Source: Actinotalea solisilvae (GTDB lineage Bacteria; Actinomycetota; Actinomycetes; Actinomycetales; Cellulomonadaceae). Taken from it: a stretch of DNA of 64,000 nucleotides. The stretch lies in contig NZ_JADDKQ010000001.1 of the NCBI RefSeq assembly GCF_016464425.1, positions 310,001 to 374,000 on the forward strand, given 5' to 3'. Positions within the stretch are counted from its first letter, which is position 1. Each line of letters begins with the position of its first letter. The position numbers and the translations under genes were made by a program. The notes beneath the pieces were generated by a model. It was given only the letters and a program-made list of their open reading frames with translations, made no database searches and was not told the origin of the DNA. Positions 13,243 through 22,501 of this stretch are shown one piece after another.

Positions 13243-15123
13243 ATGACGACGCCGCCCCCCGACCCCGGTCGCCCGCCCCCCGCCGTCGCGGTCCAGACGC
13301 CGAAGTCGACCCCCATCGCGGACTACGCCGTCCTCGGGGACGGCCGGACGGCCGCGCTCGTCTCGCGCGGCGGCTCTGTCGACTGGCTGTGCCTGCCGCA
13401 CTTCGACTCCCCCGCGTGCTTCGCCGCGCTCCTGGGCACGCCCGACCACGGCCGGTGGCTGCTCACCGTCCGCGACGCGACGTCGGTCACGCGCCGGTAC
13501 CTCGACGACTCGTTCGTCCTCGAGACGACCTACGAGACCCCGACCGGCACCGCCGTCGTCGTCGACGCCATGCCCCTCCTCGACGGCCGGGCGGACCTCG
13601 TCCGCCGGCTCGAGGTCCTCTCCGGGACCGTCACGGTCGAGCACGAGTGGGTCGTGCGGTTCGGCTACGGGAGCATCGAGCCCTGGGTCCGGCGCGTCCG
13701 CGACGGCGAGGGCAACCGCGCCATCCGCGCGATCGCCGGCCCCGACGCGCTGCTGCTGCGCGGTGAGCGGCTCCCGAACGCGGTCGACCACCGCCACCGG
13801 GACGAGTTCGACATGCAGGAGGGCGAGTCCGTCGAGCTCGGGCTCACCTGGACGCCGTCGTGGGACCCCATCCCCGACCGCATGCCCATCGGCGAGCGCC
13901 TCGAGGCGACCCGCATCCGATGGGCGCAGTGGGCCCACAGCGCGCGCTACGACGGGCCCTACCGCGACGCCGTCGTGCGGTCGCTGCTCGTCCTGCGCCT
14001 CCTCACCGACGGAAGCACCGGCGGCATCATCGCGGCGCCCACCACGTCGCTGCCCGAGGACTTCGGCGGCGAGCGCAACTGGGACTACCGGTTCTGCTGG
14101 CTGCGCGACGCGGCGCTCACGCTCGAGGCGCTGCTCGAGCACGGCTACCGCACCGAGGCCACCGACTGGCGCGACTGGCTGCTGCGCGCCGTCGCGGGCG
14201 ACCCGCGGGACCTGCAGATCATGTACGGCACGGACGGCCGGCGGGACCTGCCCGAGGTCGTGCTCGACCACCTGCCCGGGCACTCGGGGTCCCGGCCCGT
14301 CCGCGTGGGCAACGCGGCCGTGGACCAGATGCAGCTCGACGTCCTGGGCGAGGTGATGTGCGCCCTGCACCTCGCCCGGGAGTGCGGGCTCGAGGAGACG
14401 CACGACTCGTGGGCCCTGCAGCGCCTCCTCGTCGAGGACCTCACGCACACGTGGCGCCACGCCGACCGCGGCATCTGGGAGGTGCGCGGCGAGCCGCAGC
14501 ACTTCACGCACTCGAGGATCATGTCGTGGGCCGCGGTCGACCGCGCCGTGCGCGCCGTGGAGGACTTCGGGCTCGAGGGACCGGTCGAGCGCTGGCGGGC
14601 GGTCCGCGACGAGATCCGGGCCGACGTGCTCGAGCACGGCTACGACGCCGCCCGCGGCACGTTCGTCCAGCACTACGGGAGCACCCGGACCGACGCCTCG
14701 CTCCTGCAGATGGTCCAGGTGGGCTTCCTACCGCCCGACGACGAGCGCTTCCGCGGGACGGTCGCGGCGATCCGTGCGGAGCTCGAGGTGAGCGAGGGGC
14801 TCGTGCACCGCTACCACCCCCAGCGGACCGACGACGGCCTGGTCGGCGGCGAGCACCCCTTCGTCGCGTGCAGCTTCTGGCTGGCCGACGCGCTCGCCCG
14901 CTGCGGCGACGTCGAGGGGTCGACGCGCGTGCTCGACCGCCTCGTCGGGCTCACCAACGATCTCGGGCTGCTCTCGGAGGAGTACGACGTGGAGGGGGAC
15001 CGGATGGCCGGCAACTTCCCGCAGGCGCTCAGCCACCTCGCGCTGGTGCGCGCGGTGCACAGCCACGAGGTCGCGGTCGAGAGGGCGCGCCGGGCCCCCG
15101 ACGCCGCGTCGGTGCGGGCCTGA
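13243..15123 (+). CDS. Glycoside hydrolase family 15 protein (trehalase/glucoamylase-like)
   Basis: GH15 enzymes release glucose from alpha-glucosides. The actinobacterial cytosolic branch includes trehalases. The ~626-residue product has the N-terminal beta-sandwich motif IADYAVLGDGRTAALVSRGG and SVDWLCLPHFDSPA, then the (alpha/alpha)6 barrel with ERNWDYRFCWLRDAAL near residue 285 and late motifs (SCSFWLADAL-like, LLSEEYD) around the catalytic glutamates. No signal peptide is visible, so it is probably intracellular. Starts at 13237 and 13240 (GTG) are also in frame. The next gene begins 2 nt after its stop. Confidence 0.88.
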   Translation: MTTPPPDPGRPPPAVAVQTPKSTPIADYAVLGDGRTAALVSRGGSVDWLCLPHFDSPACFAALLGTPDHGRWLLTVRDATSVTRRYLDDSFVLETTYETPTGTAVVVDAMPLLDGRADLVRRLEVLSGTVTVEHEWVVRFGYGSIEPWVRRVRDGEGNRAIRAIAGPDALLLRGERLPNAVDHRHRDEFDMQEGESVELGLTWTPSWDPIPDRMPIGERLEATRIRWAQWAHSARYDGPYRDAVVRSLLVLRLLTDGSTGGIIAAPTTSLPEDFGGERNWDYRFCWLRDAALTLEALLEHGYRTEATDWRDWLLRAVAGDPRDLQIMYGTDGRRDLPEVVLDHLPGHSGSRPVRVGNAAVDQMQLDVLGEVMCALHLARECGLEETHDSWALQRLLVEDLTHTWRHADRGIWEVRGEPQHFTHSRIMSWAAVDRAVRAVEDFGLEGPVERWRAVRDEIRADVLEHGYDAARGTFVQHYGSTRTDASLLQMVQVGFLPPDDERFRGTVAAIRAELEVSEGLVHRYHPQRTDDGLVGGEHPFVACSFWLADALARCGDVEGSTRVLDRLVGLTNDLGLLSEEYDVEGDRMAGNFPQALSHLALVRAVHSHEVAVERARRAPDAASVRA

Positions 15124-15125
15124 CG

Positions 15126-15818
15126 GTGGCCTACACCGGCGACGTGGTGCCCGGCGGACCGAGCGACGTCCGCGAGCTCGACGAGCTCGTGATCCGCAAG
15201 GCGTCCGTCGGTCCGATGGACAACGACACCTACCTGCTCACGTGCCGCGGGAGCGGCGACCAGCTGCTCGTCGACGCTGCCGCCGACCCCGAGCGCCTGC
15301 TCGCCCTCGTCCGCGAGGGCTCCGGCTCGGCCCGGCTCGCGACCGTGGTCACGACGCACCGGCACCCGGACCACCACGGCGCGCTCGAGTCCCTCGTCGC
15401 CGTCACGGGCGCGGCGACCGCTGCCGGGGCGGCCGACGCCGACGCGCTGCCGGTCCACGTCGCGCGCCGGCTGGTGCACGGCGACGTCGTGCTCGTCGGC
15501 CACGTGACGCTCGAGGTCGTGGCCCTGCGCGGGCACACGCCCGGGTCGGTCGCCCTCGCCTACCGCGAGCCGACGGCGACCCGGGCGCCCGAGGGCGTCG
15601 CGCAGCGGGTCCACCTGTTCACGGGAGACAGCCTCTTCCCGGGCGGGCCTGGGCGGACGAGGGACCCCGAGGCCTTCGCGTCGCTCATGACGGACCTCGA
15701 GGAGCGCGTGTTCGGCCGCTTCGACGACCTGACCTGGGTGTATCCGGGGCACGGGCGCGACACGACGCTGGGCGCGGAGCGACCGCACCTCGCCGCGTGG
15801 CGCGCACGCGGCTGGTGA
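15126..15818 (+). CDS. Metallo-beta-lactamase-fold hydrolase (glyoxalase II-like)
   Basis: The protein has 230 residues and the metal-binding set of this superfamily: HRHPDHHG (HxHxDH) near residue 78, GHTPGS, FTGDSLFPG with the bridging Asp, and a final PGHGRD histidine. These bind two metal ions that activate water. Substrate is unknown, but hydroxyacylglutathione or mycothiol-thioester hydrolases are the nearest named relatives. The GTG at 15126 is 2 nt after the GH15 stop, so the two form an operon. Confidence 0.85.
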   Translation: MAYTGDVVPGGPSDVRELDELVIRKASVGPMDNDTYLLTCRGSGDQLLVDAAADPERLLALVREGSGSARLATVVTTHRHPDHHGALESLVAVTGAATAAGAADADALPVHVARRLVHGDVVLVGHVTLEVVALRGHTPGSVALAYREPTATRAPEGVAQRVHLFTGDSLFPGGPGRTRDPEAFASLMTDLEERVFGRFDDLTWVYPGHGRDTTLGAERPHLAAWRARGW

Positions 15819-15891
15819 GCGCCACGGCTGGTGCGGGCACCGGCACCGTGAGGACATCGGCATCGTGAGGACACCGGTGCGCGGCAGGCGA

Positions 15892-15913
15892 GGGCGCCCA
15901 CGACGGGGCGCCC
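15892..15913. terminator. Hairpin between convergent genes
   Basis: The 8-mer GGGCGCCC is repeated on both sides of a 6-nt loop and, being self-complementary, forms an 8-bp stem. It lies between the metallo-hydrolase (plus) and the repeat lipoprotein (minus) and could terminate both. Confidence 0.55.
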
Positions 15914-15920
15914 GCAGGGG

Positions 15921-16490
15921 TCAGTCGTCGTCCTTGTCGTTCCCCCGGCCGTTGCCCTCACCCTCGCCCTCGCCCTTGCCGCCGCCGCCGCCCTGAGCCG
16001 CCTGCTCCGCCGCCGCCTGCTCCGCCGCCGCCTGCTCGGCCGCCGCCTGCTCGGCCGCGGCCTGCTCCGCCGCCGCCTGCTCGGCCGCCGCCTGCTCCGC
16101 GGCGGCCTGCTCCGCGGCCGCCTGCGCGGCGCGCGCGGCGGCGAGCTCGGCGGTGACGCGGTCCAGGGCGTCGTCGACCACGCGGTACCGCGCCGCGCTC
16201 ACGTCCCCCTCGTCGACCGCGGCCTCGAGCGCGGCACGCAGCTCGGTGAGCTCGGTCTCGGCGACGTCGTGCCGGCCGTCGGCGACCGCCTGGGTGACCG
16301 CGAGGACGCCGTCCTGGAGCGTCGCGGCGGTCTCGGGGCGCAGGTCCGGCGACGCCCCGCACGCCGCGAGGACGAGGGCCGTGGCCAGCGCGAGGGCGGC
16401 GGCACGCCCGCGGCGGGAGTTCCGGGCGCCGAGGGCCGGAGCGGGCGCGCTGCGGCGACGCGCGCCGGCGCCGGCGGGTCCGCGCCTCAC
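15921..16490 (-). CDS. Repeat-rich lipoprotein coupled to a Ser/Thr kinase
   Basis: The GTG at 16490 overlaps the kinase stop as GTGA and gives 189 residues. An Arg-rich N-region is followed by a hydrophobic stretch ending in the lipobox LAAC (near residue 47), so the protein should be lipid-anchored on the outer face of the membrane. After a helical region of about 70 residues comes a run of about eight AAAEQ pentapeptides, then a Gly/Lys/Glu/Asp tail (GGGGGKGEGEGEGNGRGN). The repeats should form a long helix. No enzyme motif is seen. Coupling to the kinase suggests it is a surface partner, but this is inference. Confidence 0.7.
   Translation of the reverse strand: MRRGPAGAGARRRSAPAPALGARNSRRGRAAALALATALVLAACGASPDLRPETAATLQDGVLAVTQAVADGRHDVAETELTELRAALEAAVDEGDVSAARYRVVDDALDRVTAELAAARAAQAAAEQAAAEQAAAEQAAAEQAAAEQAAAEQAAAEQAAAEQAAQGGGGGKGEGEGEGNGRGNDKDDD
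15993..16125 (-). repeat. 15-bp tandem repeat encoding AAAEQ
   Basis: About eight copies of a 15-bp unit (on the plus strand CTGCTCCGCCGCCGC and variants) lie within the lipoprotein gene. Third positions vary between copies (GCC/GCG), while the peptide is constant, so selection appears to maintain the protein repeat. Confidence 0.85.
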
Positions 16491-17848
16491 GGCTCCACGC
16501 TCTGCTGGAGGTCGGTGAGGGCGTCGCCGAGGGGTCCCTCGACGCTCGGGTACGTCGGCGGCTCGGGCGGCGCCTCGCCCTGGGTGAGCCGCGCGCCGAG
16601 CAGCCCGATCGCACCGAGCACGACGACGGCGAGGGCCACGAGGGCGGCACCGCGCCGGCGCCGCCGGTCGACCGGCTGCTGCCCGGTGACCTCGGCCGCC
16701 GTGGGTCGCCGGCGCGGGCTGCGCGCAGCCCTCTCCGCCGCCTCCCGGACCTCGTCGGGCGAGTACCGGTGCGTGTCGTCGGCGAGCGGGACCTCGCCCG
16801 TGCCCCGGCGCCGGGGCGGCGGCGGGGGGACGCGCGGAGGGATGCTCGCGGGGAGCGCGTGACGCGGGACCGACCCGAGATCGCCGCCGTCGACCGTGGG
16901 CCCCGCAGGCATCGCACGCGTCGCGAGCGCGTGCACGCCCGTCGGCACCTCGCCCGTCGAGATCCCGTCCTCGGCGAGCGCGGCGAGCCGGGTGGCCGCC
17001 TCCGCCGCCGTGAGCCGCTCCTCGGGCCGCATCCGCGTCATCCCCTGGAGCACCACGACCCACTCCGGGCCGAACTCCGTGGGGACGGCGGGCGACGTGT
17101 TGAGCCGCGCCGCGGCGACCTCCACGACCGTCCCCGTGAACGACTTGCGCCCGGTCAGGCACTCCAGCAGGACGAGACCGAGGGCGTACACGTCGGTCGC
17201 CGGGCCGACGGACTGGCCCGCGGCCTGCTCCGGGCTGAGGTAGGTCGCCGTGCCGAGCGTCGTCCCCGTGACGGTGAGGCGGGCGCCGTCGGAGAGCCGC
17301 GCGATGCCGAAGTCCGCGAGCTTGACGATCGGGCCCGTGGTCACCGCGGCGGCCGGGTCCTCCGAGGCGGCCGAGGCGAGTCGGTCACGGTCGACGAGCA
17401 GCACGTTGGCGGGCTTGACGTCCCGGTGGACCACGTCGGCGGCGTGCACGACGGCGAGCGCCTCGGCCACCTGGCGACCGAGGCGCGCGGTGTGGCGCGG
17501 GCTGAGCGGGCCCTCGGTGAGCCGGTCCGCCAGCGTCGGGCCGTCGACGAGCTCCATGACGAGGTACGTCTGGCGCGCCGGACCACCCGCGTGCGCCGCG
17601 CCGGCGTCGTGGAGGGTCACGAGCCCCGGGTGGCTCAGCTGCGCGAGCACGCGCATTTCCGACTGGTGGCGCAGGAGGTCGTCCGCGTCGTCGGGGACGG
17701 GCGGGAAGAGCTTGACCGCGACGTCGCGGTCGAGGACGAGGTCGTGGGCGCGGTACACCGTCGCCATGCCGCCTCGCCCGAGCACGTCCTCCAGGCGGTA
17801 CCTGTCGTCGAGGAGGACACCTCGGGCCACATCTGCCCCTGGCGTCAC
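16487..17848 (-). CDS. Membrane-anchored serine/threonine protein kinase
   Basis: This is a Hanks-type kinase of 453 residues with the glycine loop GRGGMATVY (residues 24-32), the ATP-binding Lys46 in AVK, the catalytic loop HRDVKPANVLL, DFG and the SPEQ motif. A Pro/Arg-rich juxtamembrane stretch leads to one transmembrane helix near residues 400-420 and a short outer tail of about 30 residues. There are no PASTA domains, so the sensor part is minimal. The GTG at 17848 has a GGAGG upstream. It overlaps the following lipoprotein gene by GTGA, and that lipoprotein could supply the extracellular sensing part. Confidence 0.93.
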   Translation of the reverse strand: MTPGADVARGVLLDDRYRLEDVLGRGGMATVYRAHDLVLDRDVAVKLFPPVPDDADDLLRHQSEMRVLAQLSHPGLVTLHDAGAAHAGGPARQTYLVMELVDGPTLADRLTEGPLSPRHTARLGRQVAEALAVVHAADVVHRDVKPANVLLVDRDRLASAASEDPAAAVTTGPIVKLADFGIARLSDGARLTVTGTTLGTATYLSPEQAAGQSVGPATDVYALGLVLLECLTGRKSFTGTVVEVAAARLNTSPAVPTEFGPEWVVVLQGMTRMRPEERLTAAEAATRLAALAEDGISTGEVPTGVHALATRAMPAGPTVDGGDLGSVPRHALPASIPPRVPPPPPRRRGTGEVPLADDTHRYSPDEVREAAERAARSPRRRPTAAEVTGQQPVDRRRRRGAALVALAVVVLGAIGLLGARLTQGEAPPEPPTYPSVEGPLGDALTDLQQSVEP

Positions 17849-17987
17849 CGTCTGCCTCCAGTCCGCGCCGTGCCGAGCGTGACGCCGCTCGCTACCGGTC
17901 CCCTCACGTCGAAACTAGGGGCGCCCCGCGGGGTCCGCATGTCGAGGGCGGCACCCGAGCGGGTGAAAGTCCGGGCAGGATCGCGCC

Positions 17988-18299
17988 ATGAGCGTCTACG
18001 CCGTCCACTACACCTACGACCAGCGCACCGGCGAGCGCGACCGCGTGCGCCCGGCTCACCGCGCGTTCCTCGGCGACCTGCACGACGCCGGCACCCTGCT
18101 CGCGAGCGGCCCGTGGGCGGGCCCCACGCACGGCGTCCAGGCCGAGCCGGACGGCGCCCTCCTGCTCGTGCGCGCCGAGGACGTCGCCGGGGTCGAGCGC
18201 CTCCTCGACGCGGACCCGTTCGCGCTCGCGGGGCTCGTCGCCGGACGCTCGGTGCGTCCGTGGACGCCGGTGTTCGGCCCGTGGACCGACGACGACTGA
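17988..18299 (+). CDS. YciI family protein
   Basis: YCII-related proteins are small ferredoxin-like-fold proteins with a conserved His/Asp pair of unproven function. The 103-residue product has the family pattern RPAHRAFLGDLHDAGTLLASGPW (here in two parts: HRAFLGDLHDAG and LLASGPW) and a C-terminal DPFALAGL. It is divergent from the kinase and convergent with uvrB. An AGGA lies upstream of the ATG. Confidence 0.82.
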   Translation: MSVYAVHYTYDQRTGERDRVRPAHRAFLGDLHDAGTLLASGPWAGPTHGVQAEPDGALLLVRAEDVAGVERLLDADPFALAGLVAGRSVRPWTPVFGPWTDDD

Positions 18300-18307
18300 G
18301 GGACGCC

Positions 18308-18348
18308 CCGGGTCGGGGGTGCGACGGGGCGCACGAGGTGCGACCCGG
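18308..18348. terminator. Long hairpin between convergent YciI-like gene and uvrB
   Basis: An outer 8-bp repeat (CCGGGTCG / CGACCCGG) encloses an inner GTGCG / CGCAC stem. It sits in the 68-nt gap between the two stops and could terminate both transcripts. Confidence 0.55.
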
Positions 18349-18367
18349 CAAGCTCCTGCCGGCCGGG

Positions 18368-20473
<2,106 letters not shown>

Positions 20474-20550
20474 GGGACCACCGTACGTCGACCCTCCGAC
20501 ACGACCGCGCCGCGGGTCCGCGCGCGCGGACACCGGACGCCACCCTCGGA

Positions 20551-20566
20551 TGTGACGCAGGTCACA
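20551..20566. promoter_or_regulatory. Crp/GlxR-type palindrome between uvrB and bldC
   Basis: TGTGACGCAGGTCACA is a perfect TGTGA-N6-TCACA site, the consensus for cAMP-receptor-family regulators in actinobacteria. It lies 78 nt upstream of uvrB and about 170 nt upstream of bldC. The latter position, before the riboswitch leader, fits control of the bldC promoter. Confidence 0.6.
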
Positions 20567-20644
20567 CGAAGATCACCTCAAGCATGTCCGGTTTGCCGCC
20601 GATGGGTGGTGTGAGGCGGATCCCGGGAGTCCGGGACCGCCCCG

Positions 20645-20722
20645 GTCAGCGACAAGGGCAAACCCGTCGAGAGGCGGGGACGCAGAGCCAGGGGCCCACG
20701 AGGGCAGCCCAGCCACCGAACG
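20645..20722 (+). promoter_or_regulatory. Candidate cyclic di-GMP-I (GEMM-I) riboswitch before bldC
   Basis: The leader holds the GEMM-I core in order: AGGGCAAACC, a 6-bp P2 stem closed by a GAGA (GNRA) tetraloop, GGGACGCAGAGCC, a short P3-like stem (GCCC/GGGC around ACGA), and a 3' block GGCAGCCCAGCCACCG that aligns with the consensus GGYAGC..GGYYACCG. P3 is much shorter than usual, so the P2 tetraloop may lack its receptor. The element ends about 5 nt before the AGGA of bldC, so control of translation start is plausible. A separate hairpin lies just upstream (20615-20641). Confidence 0.8.
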
Positions 20723-20734
20723 ACAGGACATCTC

Positions 20735-20941
20735 ATGCAGAGCGCACCCTCCACCACGAACGTCACGAGCCTCCTCACGCCGGGCGAGGTGGCCACGATG
20801 TTCCGGGTCGACCCGAAGACGGTCACCCGCTGGGCCAACGCCGGGAAGATCACCGCCGTCCGCACGCTCGGCGGGCACCGCCGCTTCGTCGAGACCGAGA
20901 TCCGCGGGCTGCTGTCGACGGTCCCCGCGCAGCAGGGCTGA
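20735..20941 (+). CDS. bldC: Developmental regulator BldC (MerR-like helix-turn-helix)
   Basis: BldC is a small DNA-binding protein that assembles head-to-tail on direct repeats and controls entry into development in Streptomyces. The 68-residue product has the core LTPGEVATMFRVDPKTVTRW followed by AGKITAVRTLGGHRRF, nearly the Streptomyces sequence. It has only the winged HTH and no effector domain, as expected. An AGGA lies 6 nt before the ATG, directly after the riboswitch. The organism is not obviously a spore former from this window, so its target genes may differ. Confidence 0.95.
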   Translation: MQSAPSTTNVTSLLTPGEVATMFRVDPKTVTRWANAGKITAVRTLGGHRRFVETEIRGLLSTVPAQQG

Positions 20942-20944
20942 GCA

Positions 20945-21044
20945 CTCCCCCCGGCGGGGGGGGCCCCCCCCCGGGGGGGCCCCCCCCGCGGCGCCCCCCC
21001 CCCCCCCCCCCCCCCACCACCCCCCCCCCCCCCCCCCCCCCCCC
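20945..21044. repeat. Poly-C/poly-G low-complexity tract
   Basis: About 100 bp are almost only C and G, including runs of 22 C (20994-21015) and 25 C (21020-21044) and several G/C blocks that could pair. It fills the gap between the bldC stop and pcp. A strong hairpin terminator may underlie it, but the pattern is more like a mis-called or mis-assembled GC-rich hairpin. Confidence 0.8.
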
Positions 21045-21101
21045 GCGGCTCGTCCGCCCACGGAGCTCCACCCACGGAACTCCGACCCCGGAGGGCCGCG
21101 A

Positions 21102-21752
21102 TCAGTCGAGGCGCCCCGCCACGAGGCGGTCGGCCCCCGTCGCCGCGCCGGACGCCGACGCCGCCCGGATCACCGCGGTGAGCACCTCCGCTGAGGCCTC
21201 GGCGCTCAGCGCCGGGCCCTCGCCGCCGACCTGCTCGGGCGTGCGCGGCACGTGGACGAAGCCGCCCACCACACCCGGGCGCGACGCGAGCAGGTGCATG
21301 AGCGCGTAGAACGTCGCGTTGCACACGTAGGTGCCCGCGGTGGTCGAGACCTCGACCGGCCGCCCCGTCGCGAGCCCCGCGGCGAGGCACGCCCGGACCG
21401 GGAGGCCGCTGAAGAACGCGGCCGGGGCGCCCGCGACGACCGGCACGTCCACCGGCCGGGACCCGTCGTTGTCCGCGATCGGCGCGTCCACGAGATTGAC
21501 CGCGACCCGCTCGATGCCGACCGCGGCGCGCGAGCCTGCCTCCCCCACGCAGACGACGACGTCGGGCGCGTGGTCGCGCACCGCCAGGCGCAGCTCCTGG
21601 CGCGCCCCCCGGAACGAGACCGGGAGCCGCAGCGTGACCAGGCGATCCGGCCCGTCCCATCCGGCGGCCACGCGCTCGACGGCCGCCCACGACGCGTTGA
21701 CGTCCTGCCCGCCGAACGGCTCGAAGCCGGTGACGAGGACCGTCCGCGTCAC
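21102..21752 (-). CDS. pcp: Pyroglutamyl-peptidase I
   Basis: Pcp (family C15) removes N-terminal pyroglutamate from peptides. The 216-residue product shows GFEPFGG at the N-terminus, the catalytic Glu region VCVGEAGSR, the catalytic Cys in TAGTYVCNATFY and the catalytic His in GFVHVP. The start is taken as the GTG at 21752, which overlaps the coaE stop as GTGA. An ATG at 21770 would lie inside coaE. The 3' end abuts the poly-C tract. Confidence 0.93.
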   Translation of the reverse strand: MTRTVLVTGFEPFGGQDVNASWAAVERVAAGWDGPDRLVTLRLPVSFRGARQELRLAVRDHAPDVVVCVGEAGSRAAVGIERVAVNLVDAPIADNDGSRPVDVPVVAGAPAAFFSGLPVRACLAAGLATGRPVEVSTTAGTYVCNATFYALMHLLASRPGVVGGFVHVPRTPEQVGGEGPALSAEASAEVLTAVIRAASASGAATGADRLVAGRLD

Positions 21753-22375
21753 GCGCTCCACCGCTGCCACAGCGCGTCGACCTGCGCCTCGAGCGCCGCG
21801 ACGTCGCCCGACCCGTCGAGCACGACGTCGGCCGCCTCGAGCCGCGCCTCGTCGTCCGCCTGGGCCGCAAGCCGTGCCCAGGCGTCCGCCTCGGTCATCC
21901 CCCGGCCGTCGACGAGCCGGCGCACCCGGAGCTCGGCGGGCGCGTCCACCACGACGAGCTCGTCGAAGTGGCCGGCCTGGCCGGTCTCGACCAGCAGCGG
22001 GATGTCGTGCACGACGACCGCGCTGCCGTCCGCCACCGCCCTGGCCTCCGCCTCGTGCGACGCCTCGCGCACGAGCGGGTGCACGACGGCGTTGAGGCGC
22101 TCGCGCGCGGCGACGTCGCGGAACACCACGGCGCCCAGCGCCGCGCGGTCGAGCTCGCCCGAGGCCGTGAGCACCTCGTCGCCGAAGGCCGCCGCGACCG
22201 CGGCGAGGCCGGGCGTGCCGCGCGCGACGACCGCTCTCGCGAGCACGTCGTGGTCGACGACGGCGGCGCCGTGGTGCGCGAGTCGTGCCGCGACGACCGA
22301 CTTGCCGGCAGCGATCCCGCCGGTCAGGCCGACGCGCAGGCGGGGGCGGTGGTCACCGTGCTGCTCGTGGGTCAC
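21749..22375 (-). CDS. coaE: Dephospho-CoA kinase
   Basis: CoaE phosphorylates the 3'-hydroxyl of dephospho-CoA, the last step of coenzyme A synthesis. The 208-residue product has the P-loop GLTGGIAAGKS, the following HD (VVDHDVLAR), and the lid region LNAVVHPLVRE, with VVVHDIPLLVETG typical of the family. The start is GTG at 22375, with TAGGGT 6 nt upstream, so the message may be leaderless. It is coupled to pcp. The rpsA-coaE neighbourhood is conserved in actinobacteria. Confidence 0.96.
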   Translation of the reverse strand: MTHEQHGDHRPRLRVGLTGGIAAGKSVVAARLAHHGAAVVDHDVLARAVVARGTPGLAAVAAAFGDEVLTASGELDRAALGAVVFRDVAARERLNAVVHPLVREASHEAEARAVADGSAVVVHDIPLLVETGQAGHFDELVVVDAPAELRVRRLVDGRGMTEADAWARLAAQADDEARLEAADVVLDGSGDVAALEAQVDALWQRWSA

Positions 22376-22430
22376 GCGCCCACCCTAGGACGGCGTCCCC
22401 GTCGCGGGCGACGGCGGGCCCGGCACGCCG

Positions 22431-22464
22431 ACGGGCCGGCCACCCCGAGGGGTGACCGGCCCGT
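22431..22464 (-). terminator. Terminator after rpsA
   Basis: A 9-bp arm (ACGGGCCGG / CCGGCCCGT) followed by CACCCC/GGGGTG forms a stem of about 13 bp with one mismatch and a small loop. It lies 38 nt after the rpsA stop and upstream of coaE, so the two genes are probably transcribed separately. Confidence 0.7.
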
Positions 22465-22501
22465 GCGTGCGACCGTGCTGCCCGCGCGAGGCGGGCGGCG
22501 G

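Noticed and set aside
15993..16125. CRISPR-like short repeats
   Set aside because: The 15-bp units are contiguous without spacers and are in frame within a lipoprotein gene.
20551..20566. LexA box for uvrB
   Set aside because: The palindrome is TGTGA-N6-TCACA, the Crp-family consensus, not the GAAC/GTTC SOS consensus.
20573..21061. Minus-strand Gly-rich frames crossing the poly-C tract
   Set aside because: They consist of glycine runs produced by the C homopolymers and run antisense to bldC.
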